NCBI GenBank assembly: GCA_964653075.1
Contig: CAZZAX010000007.1
Location: forward strand, 1 to 64,000
Source: NIOZ-UU13 sp964653075
GTDB lineage: Bacteria; Planctomycetota; Phycisphaerae; Sedimentisphaerales; Anaerobacaceae
Reading direction: 5' to 3'
Length of the DNA stretch: 64,000 bases
The notes under the pieces were generated by a model, which saw only the letters and a program-made list of their open reading frames with translations, searched no databases and was not told where the DNA came from. The stretch's first letter is position 1; each line of letters opens with the position of its first letter. Below are positions 52,173 to 61,234 of this stretch, piece after piece. The position numbers and the translations under genes are program-made.

Positions 52173-52391
52173 TTAGTGATTGTCAGAGGCGCTATCGGAT
52201 GAAGTACCGGATGGTTCGTCCGAATCTTGTGTTTGGAGTCTGGAAACTAATTTATATTCGGATTCCAGCCATGCGCCCAAATCTATGAACTTGCAACGTT
52301 TGGAGCAGAAGGGAAAGAATATGGCTTGTTTAGAGTGTTCTTGAATTGATCCTTGAACGATTTTATTACAGACAGGACATCTGGGTTTCAT
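52173..52391 (-). CDS. yacG: DNA gyrase inhibitor YacG-like zinc protein
   Basis: 72 residues from the ATG at 52391. The zinc-binding cysteines are CPVC at the N-terminus and FCSKRCK about 20 residues later, followed by FIDLGAWLESEYKLV, the family signature. The frame is open to 52475 but the extra part overlaps the upstream gene and has no family match. In E. coli YacG binds GyrB and blocks DNA binding. It lies 23 bases after the DksA-like gene. No clear ribosome binding site. Confidence 0.8.
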   Translation of the reverse strand: MKPRCPVCNKIVQGSIQEHSKQAIFFPFCSKRCKFIDLGAWLESEYKLVSRLQTQDSDEPSGTSSDSASDNH

Positions 52392-52414
52392 ATTAATATA
52401 AATTGTTATTGTTA

Positions 52415-52864
52415 TTATTCTTGCACAAGGCCCTGTTCCAGCATTCTTGCATATTCGACACAAAACTTGGCCCATGGCTGAGCTTCAAGGCGGGCCTTTG
52501 GTATCATCTTGCCGGTGCCATCACAGATGCCATAAGTTTGATTCTCGATACGTCCGAGTGCTTCGTCGATTTCTCTGAGCAGTTTCCTTTCACTGTCCAT
52601 CAGTCCCAAAGCAAATTCCTGTTCGTAGTTATCTGTTCCGATGTCCGCCATATGGATTGGCATACTTGACAAGTCGCCGCTTGCGTCCATTCGGGATTTC
52701 TTCAGAGTTTCGCCCTCAATTTCGTTTACGTTGTTCAGGATTTCCCTGCGTTTTTCCAATAGTATTTGCTTAAAATGCTTCAAATCGGCTGAAGTCAAAG
52801 AGCGTTTCCTGGTCCGGGTAGAACTTACTTTTGCTCTGGATGCTTTTTTACGTTTTTGTGTCAC
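52415..52864 (-). CDS. DksA/TraR-like protein with half of its zinc cysteines replaced
   Basis: 149 residues. A basic Ser/Arg-rich N-terminus, a coiled coil (about 25-105) with LKHFKQILLEKRREILNNV, then the DksA-type C-terminal region: YGICDGTGKMIPKARLEAQPWAKFCVEYAR. In classic DksA this is CxxC...CxxC; here the second Cys of each pair is changed (Cys114-x-x-Thr117 and Cys135-x-x-Tyr138), so tetrahedral zinc binding is unlikely. DksA proteins enter the RNA polymerase secondary channel and tune rRNA and amino-acid promoters with ppGpp. I recall this cysteine-poor form in other planctomycetes, so it seems a lineage trait rather than decay. Confidence 0.85.
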   Translation of the reverse strand: MTQKRKKASRAKVSSTRTRKRSLTSADLKHFKQILLEKRREILNNVNEIEGETLKKSRMDASGDLSSMPIHMADIGTDNYEQEFALGLMDSERKLLREIDEALGRIENQTYGICDGTGKMIPKARLEAQPWAKFCVEYARMLEQGLVQE

Positions 52865-53086
52865 TTGCTGGTTTACCTTTCTTACGACTAATTTTACAGT
52901 TTTTATAAAACTCCATTATAACAGCTTAAAGTATATAGTTTATAGTATTATAGTATTAGTTCTATCCAAAGGTTGCTTTTCAAGCGGCAAAAGTATAGTC
53001 AGTATAGTCAGATTGTTCAAGACAAATTGCCCGAGAAGCTGTAAAATCTTGTTAAATAATCAGTTAAATTAACCACTTACCGCTTT

Positions 53087-53905
53087 TTATGTATGTTTAT
53101 CGGTGATTTGATCGCTGTCTTTTGCAAATTTTCCAAGCGGAACAAAGAAATTTTCCTTGCCGAGACTGCCTACGAATGTCCTGACGCCGAAGACTTTTTC
53201 TATTTGCTCTGGGGAAAAAACTTCCTTGGTTTGGCCGATATGATAATTGCTGTTGGCGCCCAGAAGTAAAATTTCGTCACAATATTGAGCCGCCAGGTTG
53301 ATATCGTGCGTTATAGCCACAATCGTCTTGCCTTTTTCAAGTTGTGTGCTTTTGAGCAAATCATATATGCCGACCTGATGTTTCAAATCCAGAAAGCTCG
53401 TAGGTTCGTCCAAAAGTAATACAGGGCTGTTCGCCGCAAGCGCCCTTGCGATAAAAACACGTTGCCGCTCACCGCCGCTGAGGCTTCCAAGGGGCCGCAG
53501 GGAAAACTGGGCCGTGTCTGTCGCCTCGAGCGCTTCATTAACCATCTGTTTGTCTGTTTTGTTCTCGAACCCGAATGTCCCGAAATATGGCGTTCTTGCC
53601 ATTAAGACCGTCTCAATTACAGAAAAACCGAATACCGGCACAAATTCCTGTCTGACGACCGCCACTTTTCCGGCAAGAGCTTCCCAGTTGTATGATTCTA
53701 TTAGTGCCCCGTCAATTTTTATGGTTCCGGATTTTTGTTTTAGTGCTCTGCACAGCAGGTTAAGCAGCGTGCTCTTACCGGCTCCATTCGGGCCGGCTAT
53801 TGCCAGAAATGTCCCCGCTTTTATTTCGAAGCTGATGTCTCTCAAAATCATGTTTTGTGGTGTATAACCGAAGCTTAGATTTTTAACCTCTATAATAGCG
53901 TTCAT
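53087..53905 (-). CDS. ABC transporter ATPase of the iron-siderophore/cobalamin type
   Basis: 272 residues. Walker A GPNGAGKSTLL, signature LSGGERQRVFIARALA, Walker B VLLLDEPTSFLD and the switch His in ITHD are complete. Sequence and length fit the BtuD/FepC group. The ATG overlaps the stop of the permease gene by four bases (ATGA), so the two are coupled. With the permease and binding protein it forms an importer for a corrinoid or iron chelate. The corrinoid need of the Wood-Ljungdahl proteins makes B12 a likely substrate, but this is inferred. Confidence 0.9.
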   Translation of the reverse strand: MNAIIEVKNLSFGYTPQNMILRDISFEIKAGTFLAIAGPNGAGKSTLLNLLCRALKQKSGTIKIDGALIESYNWEALAGKVAVVRQEFVPVFGFSVIETVLMARTPYFGTFGFENKTDKQMVNEALEATDTAQFSLRPLGSLSGGERQRVFIARALAANSPVLLLDEPTSFLDLKHQVGIYDLLKSTQLEKGKTIVAITHDINLAAQYCDEILLLGANSNYHIGQTKEVFSPEQIEKVFGVRTFVGSLGKENFFVPLGKFAKDSDQITDKHT

Positions 53906-54933
53906 TTTAACCAGCTAACTTTTCTACTGTATTTGACTAACAGGACCAGAAAAAACGGCCCGCCGAGAATGGCTGTTACTACTCCGACCGGTAACTGTGC
54001 CGGAGCGATGATAATCCGCGCCAGTGTATCGGCAATTACCAGGAATATTGCTCCGACGATACCGCTAAGAGGAAGCAGTTGACGATGGTCGGGGCCGAAT
54101 ACCAGCCGGACTGCGTGCGGTACGAGCAGGCCGACAAATCCTATTAAGCCGCTCAAACTGACCGCGATGGCTGTTATGGCTGCTGCAATCGCAAAGGCGG
54201 CTATCTGAGTTCCGGCGATGTTTACACCCATACTTCGGGCATCTTCCTCACCGAAGCTAAGGGCGTTTAATTGTGGACTTATGTAGAATAACGCTATTAT
54301 ACCTCCGACTACGAATCCTGTCCCCAGCCACAGCACAAGAAAATCTTCCTCCGTTATATTTCCCATTAGCCAGAATATGGTTGAATGGACCTGTTGGCTT
54401 TTTGCGATTGATGTAAGGAACATAATAACCGCCGAAAAGAAAGCGTTGACCACAACTCCTGCGAGGAGCAGACCGGTTACGTGAAACTTTCCCGTCAGGC
54501 GGCCGATGATCCACACCAGCCAAACTGTTCCTAATGCCCCTGCGAATGCGAAAAACGCTATCGGCGAGCGTCCCCAAAGCATCCAGTCCAAACCGCTTAT
54601 AACTGCGATTATCACCCCTAAGCCCGCTCCGCTCGAAATCCCTAATATGTAGGGATCGGCAAGGGGATTTTGCAAAAGTGCCTGGAAAACCACCCCCGAG
54701 CATGCCAGTGCTGCGCCGACCAGACAAGCGAGAATAATTCGAGGAAGCCTGACCCTCACAAATATTTCATAGTCTGGATTTACTGACTCCTGTGCACCCG
54801 CTCCGCTGAATACTTCTTTAATGGAAATACTCTCGGTGCCGACCAAAGAGCAGGCGAACATCACCGCCATGAGTACTATAAGTGCTGATACGGTCCTAAT
54901 AATCAACTTTTTTGGTGTCAGCAGCTCCTTCAT
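53902..54933 (-). CDS. ABC transporter permease of the BtuC/FecCD family
   Basis: 343 residues, about ten membrane helices. Family landmarks are VRLPRIILACLVGAALACSG, ALLQNPLADPYILGISSGAG and GPDHRQLLPLSGIVGAI. It forms a homodimer channel with the ATPase at 53087. The stop of its gene overlaps the next ATG and its own start is four bases after the binding-protein stop, so the three genes form a tight operon behind mutL. Confidence 0.92.
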   Translation of the reverse strand: MKELLTPKKLIIRTVSALIVLMAVMFACSLVGTESISIKEVFSGAGAQESVNPDYEIFVRVRLPRIILACLVGAALACSGVVFQALLQNPLADPYILGISSGAGLGVIIAVISGLDWMLWGRSPIAFFAFAGALGTVWLVWIIGRLTGKFHVTGLLLAGVVVNAFFSAVIMFLTSIAKSQQVHSTIFWLMGNITEEDFLVLWLGTGFVVGGIIALFYISPQLNALSFGEEDARSMGVNIAGTQIAAFAIAAAITAIAVSLSGLIGFVGLLVPHAVRLVFGPDHRQLLPLSGIVGAIFLVIADTLARIIIAPAQLPVGVVTAILGGPFFLVLLVKYSRKVSWLK

Positions 54934-54937
54934 TGCT

Positions 54938-55834
54938 TCAATTCTTAAAAAGCTCGGGTCTTAAGCATCCGGCAATGGTTTCAATTCCCTCGTACAGTCT
55001 TGGGCTAAGTCGCGAGACCATATCACCTTGTATGATGTAAATCCGCTTGTTGGCCACTGCCGGTAAGTTCTCAAATTTACTCCAATATTGCAGTGCCCTG
55101 TTCTGTTGGGTCGCCAGGTCTTTCTGGTGCATCGAAGGCTCGATGATGACATCCGCGCTGCAGACTATGACCTGCTCAGCTCCGATTGGTGGGTATTTAT
55201 GTAATGTCGGGCCAATAGCGTTTTCGCCGCCGGCCAATTCAATCATTTCATTCACAAACGTATCGCGTCCGGCCACTCGTAACGGCTCTCTCTGGACGAC
55301 CCAGAGCACCCTTACTTTAGCTTTCGTGCCAATCAAAACTGAGAGGTTGTCTAATTTGTTCCTGATGTTAGTTACCAGCTCATTTGCTTCGTACTGTTTG
55401 CCCGTGGCTGCGCCGATTTTCTCAATGGCCTCAAAAAGGTCGTTTACCTTTTTGACGTTTATAATCATAGACTTATAGTTGATGCGTTTCAGTCGCTCAG
55501 CAAGGTTTTTCTGCTGTTCGAATCCAAGCGTAACTATCAGGTCGGGCCTGGCCGCTATTATAGCTTCGATGTTCGGCTGCCAGAATGTGCCTGCCTTTGG
55601 CTTTTTTGCCGCTGCAGGGGGATAATCACTATTAAGCGTAACTTGCACTATTTCTTCCTCCAGACCGAGCGCAAAAAGAATTTCCGTAAGATTCGGAGCT
55701 AAAGAGACAATTCTGTCGGCTTTCGTCGATAGGGGGGTATCGCCGATGTCTTGAGACTGCCGAAAATCAGATATGGCAAATCCTGTGCCTGTCCAGCACG
55801 TGATTATTAATAGTAGCCACCACCACTTACTCAT
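54938..55834 (-). CDS. Periplasmic substrate-binding protein, BtuF-like
   Basis: 298 residues with an N-terminal signal sequence (MSKWWWLLLIITCWTGTGFA) and the two-lobed class III fold: RIVSLAPNLTEILFALGLEEEIVQVT at the start, NIEAIIAARPDLIVTLGFEQQ, then GENAIGPTLHKYPPIGAEQVI. The SLAPNLTEILFALG opening is strongly BtuF-like. No lipobox, so it is probably soluble in the periplasm. Its ATG shares one base with the mutL stop, so all genes from gpmI down may be one transcript. Confidence 0.85.
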   Translation of the reverse strand: MSKWWWLLLIITCWTGTGFAISDFRQSQDIGDTPLSTKADRIVSLAPNLTEILFALGLEEEIVQVTLNSDYPPAAAKKPKAGTFWQPNIEAIIAARPDLIVTLGFEQQKNLAERLKRINYKSMIINVKKVNDLFEAIEKIGAATGKQYEANELVTNIRNKLDNLSVLIGTKAKVRVLWVVQREPLRVAGRDTFVNEMIELAGGENAIGPTLHKYPPIGAEQVIVCSADVIIEPSMHQKDLATQQNRALQYWSKFENLPAVANKRIYIIQGDMVSRLSPRLYEGIETIAGCLRPELFKN

Positions 55835-57699
55835 TAGGTCCTCTTAAACTGTTTTTCCAAATCACTTATCGAAAATTTTATCGTGGTGGGCCTGCCATGT
55901 GGACAGCGGCTTGCGGATTCGGCGTTTACTTTATCCCGTAGCAGTTGCTCTATTTCGCTGTCCGTTAGTCTTTGCCCGGCCTTGATTGCAGCTTTGCATG
56001 CTGCCATATTCAAAACCTCATCGAGCAGCCCTTCGCCGTCAAGGTTTATGTCCTTACGACCGAGCAGGTCGATTAAATCCTGGACAAAATCAAGTGGGTC
56101 GGCCTTGGCCAATAAAGTCGGAAAAGCCTGGATGGCCATGGCCCTGGGACCGAAAGGGACAAGCTCGATCCCTAATTTTTCGAGCAGTTCGGCGTTGGTC
56201 TTAAGTACATCAGCGTCAGAGACAGTAACATCGAAGCTTTCGGGTATCAGCAGTTTCTGTGATTCGAGTTTGCTTTTTCGTATTCGCTTGCACAAATCTT
56301 CGTATATTATCCGCTCATGCAGTGCATGCTGGTCGATAATTACGAATCCCTCGTCGGTCTGCACGACGATGAAGCTGTCGTGTATCTGTATGAATTTTCT
56401 TTGTTCCAAGTGAATCACCGGCGCAGGTCGGCTTGTTTCGGTAAGAACCCCGGCCGCAGCCGGGCCCATGTGGCTTTCGGGTATCTGTTCGCTGGAAGGA
56501 CGCAACGCGACGATTTGCTGTTTTGGTTTATAACTGAAACGTTGCTGGGTTTGAACAGGTCTGTGCTTTTTGAAAAATTCAGCCATTGCCTCTGAAATTG
56601 CCTGGCTTCTATGGCCCGGGGCGGGGATTCCCTGCATTTCGGGCGAACCAGTTGCAGTTGGCAGTACTGCATGGGTTTGCAGGTCTGTGCACAAAAGCTT
56701 TTCCCGAAGAATAGCCAGGATTTGCGAATGAACCAGATTGGCGTTATAAAAACGCACTTCGCTCTTGGTCGGATGTACGTTCACGTCATAGTCTTCGTAG
56801 GGCATTCGGATAAACAGAAAAACGACAGGGAATCTGTTCGGTTCCAGCAGGCCGCGATATGCCTCTTTGATTGCGTGTGAGATGAATTTGTCGCGGATGA
56901 ATCGGCCGTTTAGAAATATATATTGAAACTTCTTGCTTGTTCTTGAAATGCTCGGTTTGCCCATCAATGCGAGGATATGTAAACTTGTTTCGTTACTTTC
57001 GGCCTCAATCAGATTTTCAGAAATACCGCTCGAAGGTATTGGGGATAGTTCCGCTATGCGCTGGTGAAGAAAGTCTTTATCTGAAAGCCTGTAAAGCTCT
57101 CTGCCGTTATGTATGAGCGTCATATCCAGCCCCTGCTTGTTGCCGGCAGGGGCATTTGCTAATGCAATGCGGGTGAATTGTTCGGCAATGTGGCCCATTT
57201 CGGTGTTGGCGGTTCTTAAGAATTTTCGCCGGGCCGGTAATTTATAGAAAATGTCTCTGACCTGAATTGTTGTGCCGTAATCTGCGCTGGAAGGGCTTAT
57301 GCCGCTCTTTGTACCGCAATCAATCTCTATACAGTTTGCCCCGGTTTGGCCCTTTGTTCTGCTTGTGCACTTTACTTGTGAGACCGAGGCGATACTTGCC
57401 AATGCCTCGCCTCTAAAGCCAAGCGTCGATATGCCCTGCAGGTCTGAGCTGGTTTTGATTTTGCTTGTAGTGTGCGGTTCAAATGCCCGGGCCAGGTCTT
57501 CGCCGTCCATTCCGCAGCCGTTATCGGTAACCGATATCAGTCTTCGGCCTCCGTCTTCGATGGAAACCGTTATTTTTGTTGCTCCCGAATCAATACTGTT
57601 TTCCATCAGTTCCTTGACCACACTGGCAGGCCGTTCAATGACCTCACCGGCTGCAATCATATTAACCATATTCTGGTCAAGGACGAGTATTTGACCCAT
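55834..57699 (-). CDS. mutL: DNA mismatch repair protein MutL
   Basis: 621 residues. The GHKL ATPase part has IAAGEVIERPASVVKELMENSIDSGAT, DNGCGMDGEDL and TLGFRGEALASI; NVHPTKSEVRF closes the N-terminal half. The C-terminal dimerisation part (about 430-621) ends CPHGRPTTI. A DQHALHERI box in the C-terminal part is like the MutL regions before the endonuclease site, and the DQHALHERIIYE-type motif together with ACKAAIKAG and CPHGRP suggests that the endonuclease (DQHA-x2-E-x4-E) motif is present. I use the ATG at 57699 with GGGAG six bases upstream; the frame is open to 57720. Confidence 0.95.
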   Translation of the reverse strand: MGQILVLDQNMVNMIAAGEVIERPASVVKELMENSIDSGATKITVSIEDGGRRLISVTDNGCGMDGEDLARAFEPHTTSKIKTSSDLQGISTLGFRGEALASIASVSQVKCTSRTKGQTGANCIEIDCGTKSGISPSSADYGTTIQVRDIFYKLPARRKFLRTANTEMGHIAEQFTRIALANAPAGNKQGLDMTLIHNGRELYRLSDKDFLHQRIAELSPIPSSGISENLIEAESNETSLHILALMGKPSISRTSKKFQYIFLNGRFIRDKFISHAIKEAYRGLLEPNRFPVVFLFIRMPYEDYDVNVHPTKSEVRFYNANLVHSQILAILREKLLCTDLQTHAVLPTATGSPEMQGIPAPGHRSQAISEAMAEFFKKHRPVQTQQRFSYKPKQQIVALRPSSEQIPESHMGPAAAGVLTETSRPAPVIHLEQRKFIQIHDSFIVVQTDEGFVIIDQHALHERIIYEDLCKRIRKSKLESQKLLIPESFDVTVSDADVLKTNAELLEKLGIELVPFGPRAMAIQAFPTLLAKADPLDFVQDLIDLLGRKDINLDGEGLLDEVLNMAACKAAIKAGQRLTDSEIEQLLRDKVNAESASRCPHGRPTTIKFSISDLEKQFKRT

Positions 57700-57729
57700 T
57701 GTGTTCTCCCGTCCCCACAAGGTGCTTTT

Positions 57730-57785
57730 GAATATCCAATGACGAATAACGAACTTCGAAATTCGATGTTTCTTGTTCGATATTC
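57730..57785. repeat. Intergenic palindromic repeat between gpmI and mutL
   Basis: GAATATC (57730-57736) and GATATTC (57779-57785) are complementary ends; inside, the AACGAACTTCGAAATTCGAT part is itself near-palindromic around TTCGAA. It fills nearly the whole gap between the two genes and resembles a dispersed element seen in planctomycete intergenic DNA (recalled, not checked). Confidence 0.4.
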
Positions 57786-57786
57786 A

Positions 57787-59358
57787 TTATTCTATCAGGC
57801 TTTTACCTGTCATCTCTTCTGGTTGCGACAGTTGCATCATCTCCAGCATAGTAGGTCCTATGTCGGCTAATCTGCCTCCTTTGCGGAGCTTGCTGTTTTT
57901 ATAGCGTTCGTCGAATATAACCAGCGGAACATCGCCAATAGTGTGAGCGGTATGTGGATTGTCCGGGCTGCCGTCTATCATTTTTTCGAAATTGCCGTGG
58001 TCGGCGGTGATTATTGCCGACCCGCCCAGGGCCTTGACCTTATCCAATATCCTGCCTACGCACTCATCTACCGTATCGGCCGCCTTTATTGCTGCGGACA
58101 ATATGCCGGTGTGGCCTACCATATCCGGATTGGCAAAATTGATTACTACCACATCGTATTTGTCCGAATCAAGTCTTTCCAATACGACCTCGGTAACCTC
58201 GTAAGCGCTCATTTCGGGTTTTAGGTCGTATGTTCGAACTCGCGGCGAAGGGACAATTTGCCTGTCTTCACCGGGAAACGGCTTTTCAGTGTAGTCGTTG
58301 AAGAAAAAGGTAACGTGAGCATATTTTTCCGTCTCGGCACAGCGAAATTGCTTCAGACCCAGAGAACCCCAGTACGCGCCTAATATGTTTTTCATCTTTG
58401 GCAGCTTTGGAAATGCCACCGGCGCAGATATCGTGGCGTCGTATTCGGTCAGACAGACAAAATATATGTCCGGCCTGGTTGTCCTGGCAAATTCTTTGAA
58501 GTCCGGGTCAACAAACGCCCGTGTAATTTCGCGGGGCCTGTCGCCGCGGAAATTGAAGAATATTACACCGTCACCATTGTCTATCGTGGCCAGCGCTTCA
58601 TTGTCTTCATTGACAATGCACGTCGGCTCGATAAATTCATCGGTTACGTCTTTTTTATAGCTTTGAGCGACCGCCTCTGCCGGGTTGGCGGCTTTGATAC
58701 CCTTGCCTACCCTCATACATTCGTAAGCTTTTTGTACTCGGTCCCACCGGCTGTCACGGTCCATGGCATAGAACCTGCCCATAACGGTTGCGATTTTCCC
58801 TACACCTGTTTCCTGGGCCTTTTTTTCAATTTCGGCTATATATCCCGCTCCGCTGTCCGGCGGTGAATCGCGGCCATCGGTAAAGGCATGTATGAAGACA
58901 TCCTTTACATCGTTTCTTTTTGCCAGTTCAAGCAGGCCGTACAGGTGGTCCAGCAGCGAATGTACTCCGATATCGCTGCACAGGCCCATAATGTGCATTT
59001 TGCTGTTATTGTTTTTTACAAATTTTATCAAATTGTGGAATTCTTCATTCTCAAAAAAAGAGCCGTCGCGAATAGTTTTGCTTATTCTTACGGATTCCTG
59101 CGGGACGATTCTGCCGGCGCCGATATTTTGATGTCCGACTTCGCTGTTGCCCATCGTGCCGTCCGGCAGCCCCACGTCCTCGCCGCTCGTATGGATGAGG
59201 CAGTTTGGATACTCTGCCATCAGCATATCATCTACTGGTGTATTTCCACGCTTGACGGCGTTATATTCATCTTCATCCGGATTTGGATTGTGACCCCATC
59301 CGTCACGGATGATTAGTACGAACGGCTTATTTTTCAAAGTTACTTTTTGTTTGGCCAT
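57787..59358 (-). CDS. gpmI: 2,3-bisphosphoglycerate-independent phosphoglycerate mutase
   Basis: Interconverts 3- and 2-phosphoglycerate in glycolysis/gluconeogenesis with two manganese ions. 523 residues from the ATG at 59358 with AAAGG nine bases upstream. LIIRDGWGHN, the catalytic serine in GTMGNSEVGHQNIGAGR, GRDSPPDSG, GRFYAMDRDSRWDR and the C-terminal TADHGNFEKM are all present. First gene of the leftward mutL/importer operon. Confidence 0.95.
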   Translation of the reverse strand: MAKQKVTLKNKPFVLIIRDGWGHNPNPDEDEYNAVKRGNTPVDDMLMAEYPNCLIHTSGEDVGLPDGTMGNSEVGHQNIGAGRIVPQESVRISKTIRDGSFFENEEFHNLIKFVKNNNSKMHIMGLCSDIGVHSLLDHLYGLLELAKRNDVKDVFIHAFTDGRDSPPDSGAGYIAEIEKKAQETGVGKIATVMGRFYAMDRDSRWDRVQKAYECMRVGKGIKAANPAEAVAQSYKKDVTDEFIEPTCIVNEDNEALATIDNGDGVIFFNFRGDRPREITRAFVDPDFKEFARTTRPDIYFVCLTEYDATISAPVAFPKLPKMKNILGAYWGSLGLKQFRCAETEKYAHVTFFFNDYTEKPFPGEDRQIVPSPRVRTYDLKPEMSAYEVTEVVLERLDSDKYDVVVINFANPDMVGHTGILSAAIKAADTVDECVGRILDKVKALGGSAIITADHGNFEKMIDGSPDNPHTAHTIGDVPLVIFDERYKNSKLRKGGRLADIGPTMLEMMQLSQPEEMTGKSLIE

Positions 59359-59782
59359 AAAAAAACAACCTTTCAATCAATAGCAATAAAGACGAGGCAT
59401 GACCTCGTCCTCATAATCGAGTCAATCTAAATTAAGTTGATATCATATGAAGCTCAGCGGGATATGTCAAACATTTAGATAAAACACTCAGAAACAAAGT
59501 ACGTCCAGAATGCCCAGGAGAATTTTTCTGCTTTGCCATTGCGTGTTTTCTGTATCGAGTCAACAAGGGATTAATGCGATAGTCTTTGGGGTAACAACGA
59601 ATATTGCCACGGTGCAAAAGATTTCTCTGGAGAGGACTTCGGAACAATATAAATATATAGCGTTTTTTTCAGACTATTGAAACGCCACAAGGTAAAGTTG
59701 TTGTCCAAAAATAATTAGGATATTTTAAGATAATTCCTAAATTTATTTGATATATTGGTCAAATATGCTAATATTTACGAAT
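59359..59782. other. Divergent intergenic stretch, nothing identified
   Basis: About 420 bases between gpmI and the DUF2089 gene. Both promoters must be here, but hexamer matches are weak. A 71-codon frame on the - strand (59432-59647) has no ribosome binding site or recognised motif. Confidence 0.45.
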
Positions 59783-60154
59783 ATGAGCAAGAGAATGCTT
59801 TCAACATTTTGTCCTTCTTGCGGCTTGCCGATGCAGACGGCAGCAATGTCATGTACAACATGTGGAGTTAAGATTGAAGGGAATTTCAGTGAGACCTTTT
59901 TTGGTAGACTTGAGCCCGATGACCAGAAATTCTTGGAGCAATACCTCTTGGCGGGATTTAGTATCAAGACATTGGAGCAGAAAGGCTCTCTTGGATATGC
60001 GGCGATACGGTCGAGGCTGGACAAATTAATTGCGAGCTATGAGGCAATTAGAAAAATGGATGCTCAGAAAAAAGCTGTTCTGGAGCAGTTGCGAACAAAT
60101 GAGATCAGCGTCGTCGAAGCCAAAGAAAAACTCGAAAAACTCTCGGGAGGCTAA
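59783..60154 (+). CDS. DUF2089-like zinc-ribbon/helix-turn-helix protein
   Basis: 123 residues from the ATG at 59783; ATGs at 59747, 59765 and 59795 are alternatives and no ribosome binding site is decisive. A zinc ribbon CPSCGLPM...CTTCG is followed by an RNA-polymerase-sigma-like or HTH segment (LEPDDQKFLEQYLLAGFSIK, then GYAAIRSRLDKLI), as in DUF2089 proteins, and a C-terminal helix with LRTNEISVVEAKEKL. Likely a regulator. The membrane-protein gene starts three bases after its stop, so they act together. Confidence 0.8.
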   Translation: MSKRMLSTFCPSCGLPMQTAAMSCTTCGVKIEGNFSETFFGRLEPDDQKFLEQYLLAGFSIKTLEQKGSLGYAAIRSRLDKLIASYEAIRKMDAQKKAVLEQLRTNEISVVEAKEKLEKLSGG

Positions 60155-60157
60155 GAA

Positions 60158-61234
60158 ATGGAAAATGTATCGTCGGAAGAAGAATTATTGCAGCTTCGCA
60201 ACGAAGGCAGGATAAGCGAAGATGAATATGAGCAGTTGCTTGGTGCGATGAAAAGGACGGACAAGACTAAAACAAGACCGGCTAACAAGGATCAATCTAT
60301 ATCGGCCGGAACTTCCATTCTTGCGGTGTTATCTTTAGTCTTTTCTATTGTTGCTGCTGCTCTCACAGGATTTATTGGGCTTTTTGTGTTTTTCTTTCCG
60401 TTTGTAGTCCCCCTTTTTCTTGTACCGTTTCTTTCTGTCCTTGGGATAATCTGCGGACACTTAGCTCTCCGAAGAATCAGACGGCAGACGGTAGGGGGGC
60501 GTGGGTTGGCTATTGGAGGATTGATTATTGGATATATTGTTCTGGGTTTGTGCATAGTCTTTAGTGTTCCTTTTGTTATATATATGTTGACATATAACCA
60601 ACAGGCCATGAAGGAAAAAGCTAAATTAATGGAAAAACAGCGTGATTTGTTGGCAGTAAAGAAGCAAGCGCAGTTGGCGATCGAAGCAGTCGAGTTGAAA
60701 CGCTTCGGACTTGATGATATGGAAGGAATACCAAGTCAATCAGGGCTGGAAATTGATAGGGATATTTCCAGCGATGGCAAGGGCTCTTTGCGAATTGAGG
60801 TTACACAACCCACAACAGTTCGGTTATTTGAAACCGGCGAAATGGATATTGAAAATGCCCGATTGGTTTGTCAGGCAAAAGTACGAACCGAAAACGTCCA
60901 AGGCAAAGTTTTTTTGGAAATGTGGTGTAGTTTTCCAGGCAAAGGTGAATTTTTTTCGAGGGGGCTAATGCAACCTCTGACCGGTACTACAGATTGGATA
61001 ACACAGGAAACTCCTTTCCTGTTGAAAAAGGGAGAGAATCCTGACAATATAAAACTCAATCTGGTTATAGATGGCAAGGGTATGGCGTGGATTGATGATA
61101 TTCGGTTACTGAAGGAACCACTTAGTTTTGAAGACCTGATGTCAAATTCCTCTTTTGTTATTCCAGAGCAGAACCTGCAGACGCTGAGAAAATGCAAAGC
61201 CGGTTTGCCTGCACATTTCAGCTACTGTTGGTGA
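60158..61234 (+). CDS. SHOCT-like/DUF4190 membrane protein with C-terminal jelly-roll-like domain
   Basis: 358 residues. A short SHOCT-like helix pair (LLQLRNEGRISEDEYEQLL, 10-28) comes first, then a DUF4190-type membrane part with three helices (about 50-72, 75-105, 118-145) and GHLALRRIRRQT between, then a coiled segment and a beta-rich domain (about 175-318, ending MAWIDDIRLL) like the extracellular domain at the window start. GGAGG lies seven bases before the ATG. The last 31 codons overlap queE on the other strand; the natural end was probably near residue 325. It is coupled to the DUF2089 gene upstream and may be its sensor or anti-sigma-like partner. Confidence 0.65.
   Translation: MENVSSEEELLQLRNEGRISEDEYEQLLGAMKRTDKTKTRPANKDQSISAGTSILAVLSLVFSIVAAALTGFIGLFVFFFPFVVPLFLVPFLSVLGIICGHLALRRIRRQTVGGRGLAIGGLIIGYIVLGLCIVFSVPFVIYMLTYNQQAMKEKAKLMEKQRDLLAVKKQAQLAIEAVELKRFGLDDMEGIPSQSGLEIDRDISSDGKGSLRIEVTQPTTVRLFETGEMDIENARLVCQAKVRTENVQGKVFLEMWCSFPGKGEFFSRGLMQPLTGTTDWITQETPFLLKKGENPDNIKLNLVIDGKGMAWIDDIRLLKEPLSFEDLMSNSSFVIPEQNLQTLRKCKAGLPAHFSYCW

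Noticed and set aside
59432..59647. A 71-codon - frame upstream of gpmI
   Set aside because: No start signal or recognisable protein features; it falls where the gpmI promoter should be.
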